This document shows, in pieces, positions 37,121 to 45,997 of a DNA stretch of 64,000 nucleotides. How positions within the stretch are numbered: position 1 is the first letter of the stretch; each line of letters starts with the position of its first letter. Below the pieces are notes generated by a model. It made no database searches. It saw only the letters and a list, made by a program, of their open reading frames with translations, and was not told the DNA's origin. The translations under genes and the position numbers were made by a program. This stretch comes from Azospirillum doebereinerae (GTDB taxonomy: Bacteria; Pseudomonadota; Alphaproteobacteria; Azospirillales; Azospirillaceae), in assembly GCF_003989665.1 (NCBI RefSeq), contig NZ_RZIJ01000012.1, forward strand, positions 62,001-126,000, in the 5' to 3' direction.

Positions 37121-38734
37121 TCAGGCCCCCGCCAACTCGCGGATCTTGCTCTTCAGCAGCTTGCCGGTCGCGGTGTGGGGCAGCGTCTCGACGAAGCGCA
37201 CGTCGTCGGGGATGCACCATTTGGCGACCTTGCCCTCGAACACCGCCAGCAGGTCCTCCTTGGTCAGGCTGGCGCCCTCCTTCACCACGACGACCAGCAG
37301 CGGGCGCTCGCCCCATTTCTCGTCGGGGATGGCGATGGCGGCGGCCTCGGCGACGGCGGGGTGGCCGACCGCGATGTTCTCCAAGTCGATGGAGCTGATC
37401 CACTCGCCGCCCGACTTGATGACGTCCTTGGTGCGGTCCACGATCTGGACGTAGCCGTCGGCGTCCATCGTCACCACGTCGCCGGTCTCGAACCAGCCGG
37501 GCATCGTCTCGTGCGCCGGGCTGGCCTCCACCCCGAAATAGCCGCCGCACACCCAAGCGCCGCGCACCAGCAGCCGGCCGAAGCTGGTGCCGTCGCGCGG
37601 CACGTCGACGCCGGCCGCATCGACGACTCGCAATTCGATGCCGCAGATCGGCCGCCCCTGCTTCGAGGCCAGCGCCAGCGACGAATCGGCGTCCATCCCG
37701 GCGTGCTTGCCCTTGGGCATGTTGGCGAGGCCGAGCGGGCTGGTCTCCGTCATGCCCCAGGCGTGCAGCACCTCGACGCCCAGCTCCCGGAAGCGCTGGA
37801 TCATCATCGGCGGGCAGGCGGAGCCGCCGATGGCGACGCGGCGCAGCGTGCCCAACGTCTTGCCGTTGGCGTGCAGCCAGTTCAGCAGGGCGAGCCAGAC
37901 GGTCGGCACCCCGGCGGTGTTGGTCACGCGCTCCGCCTCGAACAGCTCGTGCAGGCTGGCGCCGTCCAGCTTGGGGCCGGGGAAGACCAGCTTGGCGCCG
38001 ACCATCGGCGCGGCGTAGGGGATGCCCCAGGCGTTGACGTGGAACATCGGCACCACCGGCAGCACCACGTCCGAGGCCGACAGGTCGAACACGTCGGGCA
38101 GGCAGGCCGCCATCGCGTGCAGCAGGGCGGAGCGGTGGCTGTACAGCACGCCTTTGGGGTTGCCGGTGGTGCCCGAGGTGTAGCACATGCCGCAGGCGGT
38201 GTTTTCGTCCAGCTCCGGCCAGTCGAAGCGGTCGGGCTGTTCGGCCAGCAGATCCTCGTAACACAGCAGGTTGGGCAGCGAGGACGCCGGCATGTTGGCG
38301 GCGTCGGTCATCACGACGATGGCCTTCACCCCCTTCAGGTGATCGGCGATGCCCTCCAGCAGCGGGATGAAGGTGAGGTCGGCGAACAGCACGCGGTCTT
38401 CGGCGTGGTTGACGATGTAGGCGATCTGTTCGGGGAACAGGCGGGGGTTGATGGTGTGACAGACCATCCCCGAGCCGCCGATGGCGTAATAGCATTCCAG
38501 ATGCCGGTAGCCGTTCCAGGCCAGCGTGCCGACCCGGTCGCCCGGTTGCAATCCCAGCGCCGCCAGCGCGTTCGCCAGCCTCTGCGCCCGCGCCCAGGCG
38601 TCGGCGTAGCTGTGGCGGTGGATCGGCCCCTCGGTCGTGCGCGACACGATCTCGGTGTCGGCGTGGTAGAGCGCCGCGTGGCGCAGCACCGAGGTGACCA
38701 GCAGGGGCGTCCCCATCATCATTCCGCGCAGCAT
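37121..38734 (-). CDS. fatty-acid/acyl-CoA ligase (AMP-forming)
   Basis: A 537-residue enzyme of the ANL superfamily that activates a carboxylic acid to its CoA ester through an acyl-AMP. The P-loop is [16 protein letters not shown] at about residues 184-199, then [12 protein letters not shown], the [12 protein letters not shown] hinge region and the catalytic lysine in [12 protein letters not shown] near residue 529. Overall it is most like AlkK/DmdB-type medium-chain acyl-CoA synthetases. GGGAG lies before the ATG at 38734. It stands alone, and the chain-length preference is unknown. Confidence 0.93.
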   Translation of the reverse strand: MLRGMMMGTPLLVTSVLRHAALYHADTEIVSRTTEGPIHRHSYADAWARAQRLANALAALGLQPGDRVGTLAWNGYRHLECYYAIGGSGMVCHTINPRLFPEQIAYIVNHAEDRVLFADLTFIPLLEGIADHLKGVKAIVVMTDAANMPASSLPNLLCYEDLLAEQPDRFDWPELDENTACGMCYTSGTTGNPKGVLYSHRSALLHAMAACLPDVFDLSASDVVLPVVPMFHVNAWGIPYAAPMVGAKLVFPGPKLDGASLHELFEAERVTNTAGVPTVWLALLNWLHANGKTLGTLRRVAIGGSACPPMMIQRFRELGVEVLHAWGMTETSPLGLANMPKGKHAGMDADSSLALASKQGRPICGIELRVVDAAGVDVPRDGTSFGRLLVRGAWVCGGYFGVEASPAHETMPGWFETGDVVTMDADGYVQIVDRTKDVIKSGGEWISSIDLENIAVGHPAVAEAAAIAIPDEKWGERPLLVVVVKEGASLTKEDLLAVFEGKVAKWCIPDDVRFVETLPHTATGKLLKSKIRELAGA

Positions 38735-38843
38735 CGTTTCACTCCCGGTTCTTTGGTTTTGTCGTGGCGTCCGGTCCTATGCGGGCCGGCGCCCGTTCCA
38801 CCATCCTAGAATCGGCGTGAAGCGGTTTCCAGACAAGCCCGCA

Positions 38844-40751
38844 TCAGGAGCGCGGCGGGTCGCGCGGGGCGACGCGCGGGAAGCGCAGGGTGAAGGTGGC
38901 GCCCTCCCCCGGCCGGCTGTCGAGCCGGACATGGCCGCGCAAGGTTCGCGTCACCAGCGTGTGGACGATGTTCAGACCGAGCCCGCTGCCGCCGCTGTCC
39001 CGGCTGGTCGTGAAGAAGGGTTCGAACACCCGGCCGTGCAGGCTGGCCGGAATGCCGCGCCCGTCGTCGGCGTAGACCAGCGTCACCTCGCCGTCCTTCT
39101 CGGTCACGGCGATGCGCAGGGCGCCGCGCCGCTCGGCGCCGTAGCCATGGACGATCGAGTTCATCACCAGATTGGTCAGGATCTGCCCGAAGGCGCCGGG
39201 GTAGCTGTCGAGCGTCAGGGTGTCCGGACAGCTCACGCTCACCGCGTGGCCGGCGCGGCGAATCCGCATGCCCAGGCTGCGCAGGACCTCGTGGATGTAG
39301 TCGTTCAGTTCGAAGACCCGGCGCTCCTCGCTCGCCTGGTCGACGGCGACCCGCTTGAAGCTCTGGATCAGGCGGGCGGCGCGCTCGATGTTCAAAAGCA
39401 TCAATTGCGTCGCCTCGTCGGCGGTGTCCATGAAGTCGGCGAAGTCGCCGCGCCGCAGGGTCCCCTCCTCGAACAGCCGGCGCAGGCCCCGCGCCTTGTC
39501 GGCCAGCAGCGAGGCGCCGGTCAGCGCGATACCGACCGGCGTGTTGATCTCATGCGTCACCCCGGCCACCAGCGAGCCCAGCGCCGCCATCTTCTCGGCC
39601 TGGATCAGATGGACCTGCGCCTCCTTCAGGTCCTGCAGGGCGCGCTCCGCCTCGTCCTTGGCGCTGCGCACGGCCTCGGCAGCGCGCACGCTCTCGGTCA
39701 CGTCGGTGTGGGAGCCGACGATGCGGAAGGGCCGCCCGTCGTCGCCCGGAACGCCGATGCAGCGCGTGTCCAGGTAGACCGTGTGGCCCTGCTTGTGGCG
39801 GTAGCGCTGGAGCAGATGGCTTTCCATCGCCAGCCCGGCCGTCATCTCCGCGACCATCCGCAGCGCGTCGAGACGGTCGTCGGGGTGGATCAGTTCCTCC
39901 CAGCGCTGGCGGCGGTTGTCCATCTCCGCCTCGCCGTAGCCGAGCAGCCCCCACCATTGCGGCGAGAACCAGACACCGTCGCCGCCCAGCTCCCACTGCG
40001 AGATGCCCTCCCGCGCGGCGCGGATGGCCAATTCCAGCAACTCGCGGTTGGCGGCGAGTTCGCGCTCGGTCCGCTTACGCTCGGTGATGTCGGCGTAGGT
40101 GGTGACGAAGCCGCCGTCGGGCAGGGCCAGCGTCACCGTCTCGATGATCAGCCCGTCGGGCCGGACGCGCTCGTTGTAGAAGGGCCAGGAGGCGTTGCGG
40201 ATGTAGTCGAGCCGCTGCGCCACCAAGTCCGCCACCGCGCCGCCGCCGTAGCCGCCCCGTTCGGCGATGTGGCGGACCACCTCCTCATAGGGCTGTTCGT
40301 AGCGCGGGAAGGCCGGGTCGATGAACAGCAACTCCAGCACCCGGTGGTTCCAGGCGACCAGCCGCAGATGGCGGTCGAAGGCCATGACGCCCTGGCTGAG
40401 GCATTCGAGGACGAGGCTGGTCTTGGCCCAGGGGCTCTCCCGGTCGGACGGCACGGGCGGGGACGTCGGGCAGGAGGCCGGGGCGAGACCGGTCGCCGAC
40501 AGCAGCCAGCCGCCCGCCTCTCCCTGCCCCAGCGTCAGGATCGACGTGGCGCCGCCGGGCAACGGCCAATCCTCGGCCTTCCCCTTGCGCAGAGAATCCG
40601 CCGCCGGCCGGCCGAACAGATCGTCCAGCGTGGCACCGGACAGCTTGAGCGGCACGCCACCGGGAGCGGCGCCGAACAGACCGGCGAAAGCCACGTTCGA
40701 CCACACCAGCCGACCGTCGGCGCCGAAGCGGGCAAATCCCCCGTCCGTCAT
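38844..40751 (-). CDS. PAS-containing soluble sensor histidine kinase
   Basis: A 635-residue kinase with no membrane helix. The ATG at 40751 has GGAGGAG eight bases upstream. PAS-like domains lie at about residues 5-70, 110-235 (LECLSQGVMAFDRHLRLVAW) and 250-370 (ISQWELGGDGVWFSPQWWGL). A coiled link leads to an H-box, AEKMAALGSLVAGVTHEINT, with the phospho-His followed by Glu-Ile-Asn-Thr-Pro as in the C4-dicarboxylate-sensing type. HATPase_c has DDGRGIPASLHGRVFEPFFT and GSGLGLNIVHTLV. There is no receiver domain and no response-regulator neighbour. Confidence 0.9.
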   Translation of the reverse strand: MTDGGFARFGADGRLVWSNVAFAGLFGAAPGGVPLKLSGATLDDLFGRPAADSLRKGKAEDWPLPGGATSILTLGQGEAGGWLLSATGLAPASCPTSPPVPSDRESPWAKTSLVLECLSQGVMAFDRHLRLVAWNHRVLELLFIDPAFPRYEQPYEEVVRHIAERGGYGGGAVADLVAQRLDYIRNASWPFYNERVRPDGLIIETVTLALPDGGFVTTYADITERKRTERELAANRELLELAIRAAREGISQWELGGDGVWFSPQWWGLLGYGEAEMDNRRQRWEELIHPDDRLDALRMVAEMTAGLAMESHLLQRYRHKQGHTVYLDTRCIGVPGDDGRPFRIVGSHTDVTESVRAAEAVRSAKDEAERALQDLKEAQVHLIQAEKMAALGSLVAGVTHEINTPVGIALTGASLLADKARGLRRLFEEGTLRRGDFADFMDTADEATQLMLLNIERAARLIQSFKRVAVDQASEERRVFELNDYIHEVLRSLGMRIRRAGHAVSVSCPDTLTLDSYPGAFGQILTNLVMNSIVHGYGAERRGALRIAVTEKDGEVTLVYADDGRGIPASLHGRVFEPFFTTSRDSGGSGLGLNIVHTLVTRTLRGHVRLDSRPGEGATFTLRFPRVAPRDPPRS

Positions 40752-41005
40752 GCGCGCGCTCCTCCTGCGCAGGAACAATCTCCCAAGGGCTGGCGCCCGG
40801 AATTCCCTACAAAGTGGCACAAATCACACTAAAACACGTTTTGAATTCATCCGTTCCATTCTTGTCCCTTCTGGGTTGCCGGACAAGCGACAAGCTGTAA
40901 CAACGGCGGGACGCTTTCCGCTTGAAATCATTGCCCTTCGCCTCCTAATGCTGCGCTGACACGCGGAAGACCGCGTTGCAAACCGCTGGCCGGGAAGGAT
41001 TATCA

Positions 41006-41431
41006 ATGCCCGACATAGCGGCATATTCAGGGCTTTTTCTCGTCTCTTTCATTGCCGCGACAATTTTTCCCGCCCAGTCCGAACTGCTGCTGGCGAGCAT
41101 GCACGCGTCTGGCCGCTACGACGACGGGCTGCTGATCCTGGTGGCGACCGTCGGCAACGTCGGGGGATCGGCCGCCAACTGGGCGCTCGGACGTTACCTG
41201 ATGCATTTTCAGGACCGGCGCTGGTTCCCGGCCTCGCCCGCGCTGGTCGAGCGGGCGACGCGCTGGTACCAGCGTTTCGGCGTGTGGTCGCTGCTGCTGG
41301 CCTGGGTTCCGATCATCGGCGATCCGCTGACGCTGGTGGCCGGAATCCTGCGGGTGGACATCCGGCTGTTCCTGCTGCTGGTCACGCTGGGCAAGGCCGG
41401 ACGCTACGCGATACTGATGGTTGCCATTTAG
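41006..41431 (+). CDS. YqaA/DedA-type small membrane protein
   Basis: A 141-residue protein with about four hydrophobic segments. The stretch GNVGGSAANWALGRYL, followed by RWYQRFGVWSLLLAWVPIIGDPLTLVAGILRV, is the DedA/VTT-type core. In the larger family this region is linked to undecaprenyl-phosphate or phospholipid flipping. The small YqaA members have no proven function. GGAAGGA precedes the ATG at 41006. Confidence 0.85.
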   Translation: MPDIAAYSGLFLVSFIAATIFPAQSELLLASMHASGRYDDGLLILVATVGNVGGSAANWALGRYLMHFQDRRWFPASPALVERATRWYQRFGVWSLLLAWVPIIGDPLTLVAGILRVDIRLFLLLVTLGKAGRYAILMVAI

Positions 41432-41577
41432 AATCATTGACTTAGCGACACGTATCGACGCAATAAGACTCTTGAGGGAAAGCGTCCGGCGCAGTATCAC
41501 CGGGTCCTGAAACGCGGATCCACCGCGCCGCCGGGAAGCCGCGAGCTTCGCGAGATTTTCCAGAATCCCCTGTCCGT

Positions 41578-41591
41578 TTGACCGAGGTCAA
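41578..41591. promoter_or_regulatory. FNR/FixK-type operator upstream of ccoG copy 2
   Basis: TTGAC-CGAG-GTCAA is a perfect inverted repeat and matches eight of ten fixed positions of TTGAT-N4-ATCAA. It lies 65 bp before the ATG at 41656, a normal distance for an oxygen-responsive activator site. Confidence 0.58.
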
Positions 41592-41655
41592 TGGAGACGG
41601 GACGGCGACCGCCTATGGTCCACGCGCACTCAGACCCGGAACCAGGCCCCTCGAC

Positions 41656-43143
41656 ATGCCAGACGGAAGCATCGTTCAGCCGGAGAAGGCCCTTCCCGCC
41701 CCGGTCACGCTGTTCGAAAGCCAGAAGAACATCCATCCCAAGGCGGTCAAGGGATACTACCGCCGTCTCAAGACGCTGACCTTCACGGTCCTGCTGGCGC
41801 TGTTCTTCATCGCCCCCTGGATCCGTTGGGAACGCGGCGGCGACGCGCCGGCCCAGGCGGTGCTGTTCGATCTGACGACGCCGCGCTTCTTCATCTTCTG
41901 GATCGAGATCTGGCCGCAGGAAATCTACTACCTGACCGGCGTGCTGATCTTCGCGGCGCTGGGGCTGTTCCTGGCGACCTCGCTGGCCGGGCGGGTGTGG
42001 TGCGGCTTCGGCTGCCCGCACACGGTGTGGACCGACCTGTTCGTGTGGATCGAGCGGATCTTCGAGGGCGACCGGGCGGAGCGCATCCGCAACGACAAGG
42101 CCCCCTGGAGCCCCCGCAAGGTGATGCGCAAGGCCGGCAAGCACGCCGGCTGGATCGCCCTCAGCCTCGTCACCGGCTTCGGCTTCGTCGCCTACTTCAC
42201 CGACGCGCCGGCCCTGGCGCTCGATCTGGTGACCTTCCAGGCCTCCTACGAATCCTACAGCTTCTTCGCCCTGTTCGCCGGCATGACCTATCTGATGGCC
42301 GGCTGGACCCGCGAGCAGATGTGCAAGTACATGTGCCCGTGGCCGCGCATCCAGGGCGCCATGCTGGACGAGCACAGCCTCGTCGTCACCTACCGCGCCG
42401 ACCGGGGCGACAACCGCGGCCCCAAGCGCAAGTCGCAGAGCTGGGACGAGCGCCGGGCCAAGGGCTTCGGCGACTGCATCGACTGCAAGGCCTGCGTCCA
42501 GGTCTGCCCGATCGGCATCGACGTGCGCAGCGGCGAGGAAGCCGCCGACTGCATCAACTGCGGCCTGTGCGTGGACGCCTGCGACAGCATCATGATCGCG
42601 CAGGGGCTGCCGACCAAGCTGATCGCCTTCGATTCGCTGGCAGCCCAGGAGACCCGCGCCCAGGGCAAGCCCTATGTCTGGACCCTGATCCGCCCGCGCA
42701 CCATCCTGTACGGGCTGATGATGCTGGTCATCGGCGGCGCCATGGCCTGGAGCTTCGCGCTGCGCCCCCGTCTGGACATCACGGTGCTGCGCGACCGCGC
42801 GCCGCTGTTCGTCACCCTGTCGGACGGCAGCCTGCGCAACGCCTACACCTTCAAGGTCGCCAACAAGACCCGGCAGGCGCGGGCCTACACCCTCACCGTC
42901 GCCGGCGTGGCCGGGGCCGAGGTGAAGGTGATCGGCGAGGACGAGAGCACCGCGAACCAGACGCACGCCGCCCTGATCGCGGCCTCGCCCGACAGCGTCG
43001 CCACCTACCGTGTCTACGTGACGGCGCCGCGCTCCAGCCTGAAGGAGGCGTCGGTGCCGCTGACCTTCCAGCTGGTCGACAGCGCCAACGCCGACCAGGA
43101 CAGCCACGACAGCGTCTTCATGGGACCGGCGCCCGGCCGGTAA
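41656..43143 (+). CDS. ccoG: CcoG/FixG-type cbb3 oxidase accessory iron-sulfur protein (copy 2)
   Basis: A 495-residue paralogue of the gene at 19318, with the same order of parts: SQKNIHPKAVKGYYRRLK, helices, GRVWCGFGCPHTVW, REQMCKYMCPWPRIQ, two 4Fe-4S clusters (CIDCKACVQVCP and CINCGLCVDAC) and the periplasmic end domain. All cluster cysteines are intact. The ATG at 41656 is chosen by alignment with copy 1; the frame is open to 41578, where it would run over the FNR-like site. It ends in a strong terminator at 43194. No cco structural genes are adjacent, so both copies are orphans here. Confidence 0.94.
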   Translation: MPDGSIVQPEKALPAPVTLFESQKNIHPKAVKGYYRRLKTLTFTVLLALFFIAPWIRWERGGDAPAQAVLFDLTTPRFFIFWIEIWPQEIYYLTGVLIFAALGLFLATSLAGRVWCGFGCPHTVWTDLFVWIERIFEGDRAERIRNDKAPWSPRKVMRKAGKHAGWIALSLVTGFGFVAYFTDAPALALDLVTFQASYESYSFFALFAGMTYLMAGWTREQMCKYMCPWPRIQGAMLDEHSLVVTYRADRGDNRGPKRKSQSWDERRAKGFGDCIDCKACVQVCPIGIDVRSGEEAADCINCGLCVDACDSIMIAQGLPTKLIAFDSLAAQETRAQGKPYVWTLIRPRTILYGLMMLVIGGAMAWSFALRPRLDITVLRDRAPLFVTLSDGSLRNAYTFKVANKTRQARAYTLTVAGVAGAEVKVIGEDESTANQTHAALIAASPDSVATYRVYVTAPRSSLKEASVPLTFQLVDSANADQDSHDSVFMGPAPGR

Positions 43144-43193
43144 AGGGACGCCGACCGAGACTTCGGGACCGGGCTCCCACCCGGATCGCGTGC

Positions 43194-43233
43194 AAAAAAG
43201 GCGGCGGGCCGCACTTCGGCCTACCGCCTTTTT
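43194..43233 (+). terminator. rho-independent terminator after ccoG copy 2
   Basis: AAAAAGGCGG pairs with CCGCCTTTTT, with an inner GGCCG/CGGCC stem in the loop. The T-run on both sides means it could work in both directions. It starts about 50 bases after the stop codon. Confidence 0.88.
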
Positions 43234-43344
43234 GCCATGGATCGAATGGGGCCTCTCCGCATGGACAGTTTGCGGATTGCGTTCCGCGCCTCACCTGACT
43301 CATCGAACGAGGGATGGACAATCCCGGAACGAGGTGAGGCAGCC

Positions 43345-43902
43345 ATGCTCTTCGATTTCGAGCCCTCGGGCATCAACGACACCTACCTGCGCCTGACGCG
43401 CAACGGCCTGTCCTGCATCGTCGCCCCGGCGGGCGTGTGGAATGGGCTGCTGCGGGTCAACTACATCGTCTCCGGCACGCCGGGAACGCCCGAACCGCAC
43501 ATGGTCTTCCGCTGCCTGGACGTGGGCTGGGACGACGGACGGTTCTGCTGGAAGGGCCGCTCGGCCCCGGTGATGACCGGGTCGGCGATGGTCGACATCC
43601 TGCTGGAGCGCGGCCTCGTCAACGAGGCGGAGGCCGAACGGCTGCTGTTCGGCATCAACGCGCCGGCCATGGGCGCCTCCTCGGACGAGGCGCTGATGCT
43701 GCGCGCCATGCTGGGCGGCTGCAGCTTCACTCCCATCTACGACGACGAGCCCCTGCGCACCGAAGCGCCGGTCGTGGTTGGCTTCGCCCTGCGGACCCTG
43801 TCGGACCCCGGCGCCTATGTGCTGGAGGCGCGCGGCGGGGTGCCGGTGCTGGATCCGGTGGCGCGCGACGCGCTCAAACGGCAGGTCGGCGCGCTTCTCT
43901 GA
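43345..43902 (+). CDS. conserved hypothetical protein
   Basis: A 185-residue soluble protein starting MLFDFEPSGINDTYLRLTRNG, with GAGG upstream. The mixed alpha/beta sequence contains no signal peptide or membrane helix. Stretches such as HMVFRCLDVGWDDGRFCWKGRS and NEAEAERLLFGINAPAMGASSDEAL are not from a family I recognise. It is probably monocistronic, after the ccoG terminator. Confidence 0.65.
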   Translation: MLFDFEPSGINDTYLRLTRNGLSCIVAPAGVWNGLLRVNYIVSGTPGTPEPHMVFRCLDVGWDDGRFCWKGRSAPVMTGSAMVDILLERGLVNEAEAERLLFGINAPAMGASSDEALMLRAMLGGCSFTPIYDDEPLRTEAPVVVGFALRTLSDPGAYVLEARGGVPVLDPVARDALKRQVGALL

Positions 43903-44061
43903 TCCGCTCCCACGGCGCCTTCCTTTCGTCTTGAACCTTTGGGCGATGGAAACTGTCACGATCCGGGAGCATTCTGTCTCCACCGGACATGCCTTCGATC
44001 CTCGGAGCCTCGCCGACGCACGCTTACCGCACCGCCAATCTTTCTCAAGGACGAGCCGGAC

Positions 44062-44214
44062 ATGCGCACGACCATCACCGACCGCTGCACCGCCCTGATC
44101 GGCCGCGCCCGCGCCGTCCTGCGCCGCCGCTCCTTCCGCAAGCCCGACCTCCACGGCCTGCTGGGCATGGAACTGCTCGACATGGAACTGTTCCGCAACG
44201 ACATCCGTGGCTGA
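44062..44214 (+). CDS. short DUF1127-like protein
   Basis: A 50-residue basic protein. The N-terminal half is Arg-rich (RARAVLRRRSFRKPD), and the end LLGMELLDMELFRNDIRG resembles the LxDIGLxRxDI tail of DUF1127 proteins, in a degenerate form. AAGGA precedes the ATG. Small DUF1127 proteins in alphaproteobacteria bind RNA or tune phosphate and carbon responses. The methyltransferase gene starts 133 bp further on. Confidence 0.55.
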   Translation: MRTTITDRCTALIGRARAVLRRRSFRKPDLHGLLGMELLDMELFRNDIRG

Positions 44215-44347
44215 GCCCCTTCGGATTTCCTCCGGACTTCCTAGCCCGTTCGCATCGCTTTCCTGACGGAACGAAGCCCGCTATGGTCCCGCGCCGGCCA
44301 CGTCTCGGCTGTGGGAGCCGGCGGCCGAACCGACAGGACACCAAGAC

Positions 44348-44974
44348 ATGGACGCCGATTCCATCCGTGCCGCCTACCGCCGCTACGCCGGCTTCTACGA
44401 CCGCGTGTTCGGGGTTCTGCTGGCCTCGGGCCGGCACGCGGCGGTCGCCTGGCTGAACCGCCGGGGCGGACTGCGCATCCTGGAGGTCGGCGTCGGCACC
44501 GGCCTGTCGCTCTCCGATTACCGCAAGGACAACCGCGTCGTCGGCATCGACCTGTCGACCGACATGCTGAAGGTCGCGCAGGAGCGGGTGGCGCGCGAGC
44601 GGCTCGACCATGTCGAAGGGCTGCTGGAGATGGACGCCGGCAAGCTGGCCTTCGCCGACGGCAGCTTCGACGTGGTGGTCGCCATGTACGTGATGACCGT
44701 CGTCCCCGACCCCCAGGGCACGATGGCGGAGCTGGAGCGCGTCTGCAAACCCGGCGGCGACATCGTCATCGTCAATCATTTCGCCGCCCCCCGCCCCGGC
44801 CTCCGGCGCGCGGTGGAAGGCTGGCTGGCGCCGCTGTCGAAGAAACTCGGCTGGCGGCCGGACTTCACCATGGACGCCATGATGAAGGGCTCGCGCCTAG
44901 CGGTGGAGAGCGTCCGGACGGTGCCGCCCTTCGGCCTCTTCAGCCTGCTGCACTGCCGCCGCCAGAACGCGTGA
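44348..44974 (+). CDS. pmtA: phosphatidylethanolamine N-methyltransferase-type SAM methyltransferase
   Basis: A 208-residue class I methyltransferase. The SAM-binding motif LEVGVGTGLSLSDY is near residue 45, with GIDLSTDMLKVAQERV and later VVAMYVMTVVPDPQGTM and KPGGDIVIVNHF. The N-terminal AAYRRYAGFYDRVFG and the VNHF motif are those of the Rhodobacter-type PmtA, which makes phosphatidylcholine by three methylations of phosphatidylethanolamine. The assignment rests on these motifs. It is probably a peripheral membrane enzyme and stands alone. Confidence 0.8.
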   Translation: MDADSIRAAYRRYAGFYDRVFGVLLASGRHAAVAWLNRRGGLRILEVGVGTGLSLSDYRKDNRVVGIDLSTDMLKVAQERVARERLDHVEGLLEMDAGKLAFADGSFDVVVAMYVMTVVPDPQGTMAELERVCKPGGDIVIVNHFAAPRPGLRRAVEGWLAPLSKKLGWRPDFTMDAMMKGSRLAVESVRTVPPFGLFSLLHCRRQNA

Positions 44975-45048
44975 CGAGTCACGCGTGACGCGCGGCGGCG
45001 GAGCCTGTTAGGCTCAAGCGGTTGGACAGCGCAATCGAGAGGGCGACC

Positions 45049-45867
45049 ATGGGCGGCGATCTGGCGGGGCGGCGGATTCTGGTGCCGGAAAGCCGGGACC
45101 TCGACCTGTTCGCCGGCATGATGGAGCAGCATGGGGCGGAGACCATCCGCTGCCCGATGGTGAAGATCCTCGACCTCGACGATCCCGCCCCGGCGGTGGA
45201 CTGGCTGAACCGGCTGCTCGACGGCCGCTTCGACGACATCGTGCTGCTGACCGGGGAAGGCCTGCGCCGCCTGATGACGGTCGCCCGCGCCATGGAGCGG
45301 GAAGCCGAGGTGATCGCCGCCTTCGGCCGCACCCGCATCTTCGTGCGCGGCCCCAAGCCGGTAAAGGCGTTGCGCGAGATCGGTCTCGCCCCCTACGCAT
45401 CGGCCCCCGCCCCGACCACCGACGGCGTGATCCTGTCGCTGGCCGATGAGGATCTGACCGGGCGGCGGGTCGGCGTGCAACTTTATCCCGGCAACCCCAA
45501 CGACATTCTGCTCGACGCGGTGCGGGCGCGCGGCGGCGAGCCGGATGCGGTCACGCCCTACCGCTACGCCTCGGATTCGGAGACCGGCGCCGTGGAGGCG
45601 GCGATCCGCGAGATGGCGGCCGGGCGCATCGATTTCGTCGCCTTCACCGCCTCGCCCCAGGTGCGCCGCCTGCACGAGGTGGCCGAATCCTGCGGGTTGT
45701 CGGACGCCTTCGGCGCGGCCTTCCGCAACACCCGCATCGCCGCCGTCGGCCCTGTGGTGGCGGAGGCGGTGGAGGCCGCCGGGGGCGTGGTCGCCGTGTC
45801 GCCGCAATCGACCTTCCACATGAAGCCGCTGGTCAACGCCATCCGCGACTTGCTGGCCAAGGGGTGA
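45049..45867 (+). CDS. uroporphyrinogen-III synthase (HemD) family protein
   Basis: A 272-residue protein with two alternating alpha/beta lobes, as in HemD, which closes hydroxymethylbilane to uroporphyrinogen III. Visible family features are GRRILVPESRDLDLFAGMM at the start, DDIVLLTGEGLRRLM, GRRVGVQLYPGNPNDILLDAV, the VTPYRYASDSE link and FVAFTASPQVRRLHE. HemD sequences vary widely, so this is a family call. The ATG at 45049 has GAGAGGG upstream; a TTG lies at 45022. It is isolated from other haem genes, though a haem protein gene follows. Confidence 0.75.
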   Translation: MGGDLAGRRILVPESRDLDLFAGMMEQHGAETIRCPMVKILDLDDPAPAVDWLNRLLDGRFDDIVLLTGEGLRRLMTVARAMEREAEVIAAFGRTRIFVRGPKPVKALREIGLAPYASAPAPTTDGVILSLADEDLTGRRVGVQLYPGNPNDILLDAVRARGGEPDAVTPYRYASDSETGAVEAAIREMAAGRIDFVAFTASPQVRRLHEVAESCGLSDAFGAAFRNTRIAAVGPVVAEAVEAAGGVVAVSPQSTFHMKPLVNAIRDLLAKG

Positions 45868-45908
45868 CGGCCGGAGAGGCGGGACGGCGGCAATCTGTCT
45901 CACCGTGT

Positions 45909-45923
45909 TGATAGCGATTCTCA
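45909..45923. promoter_or_regulatory. Fur-type box upstream of the cytochrome c peroxidase gene
   Basis: TGATAGC-G-ATTCTCA matches 11 of 14 positions of the 7-1-7 Fur consensus TGATAAT-N-ATTATCA. It lies 75 bp before the ATG at 45998. This predicts repression when iron is plentiful. Confidence 0.6.
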
Positions 45924-45997
45924 TCGCCGGTTAATCAGGCGGGTCCATACTGGCAACCGGTCCGAAGTCGTCGGGACCGGTTCCGAAAGAGTCCGCC

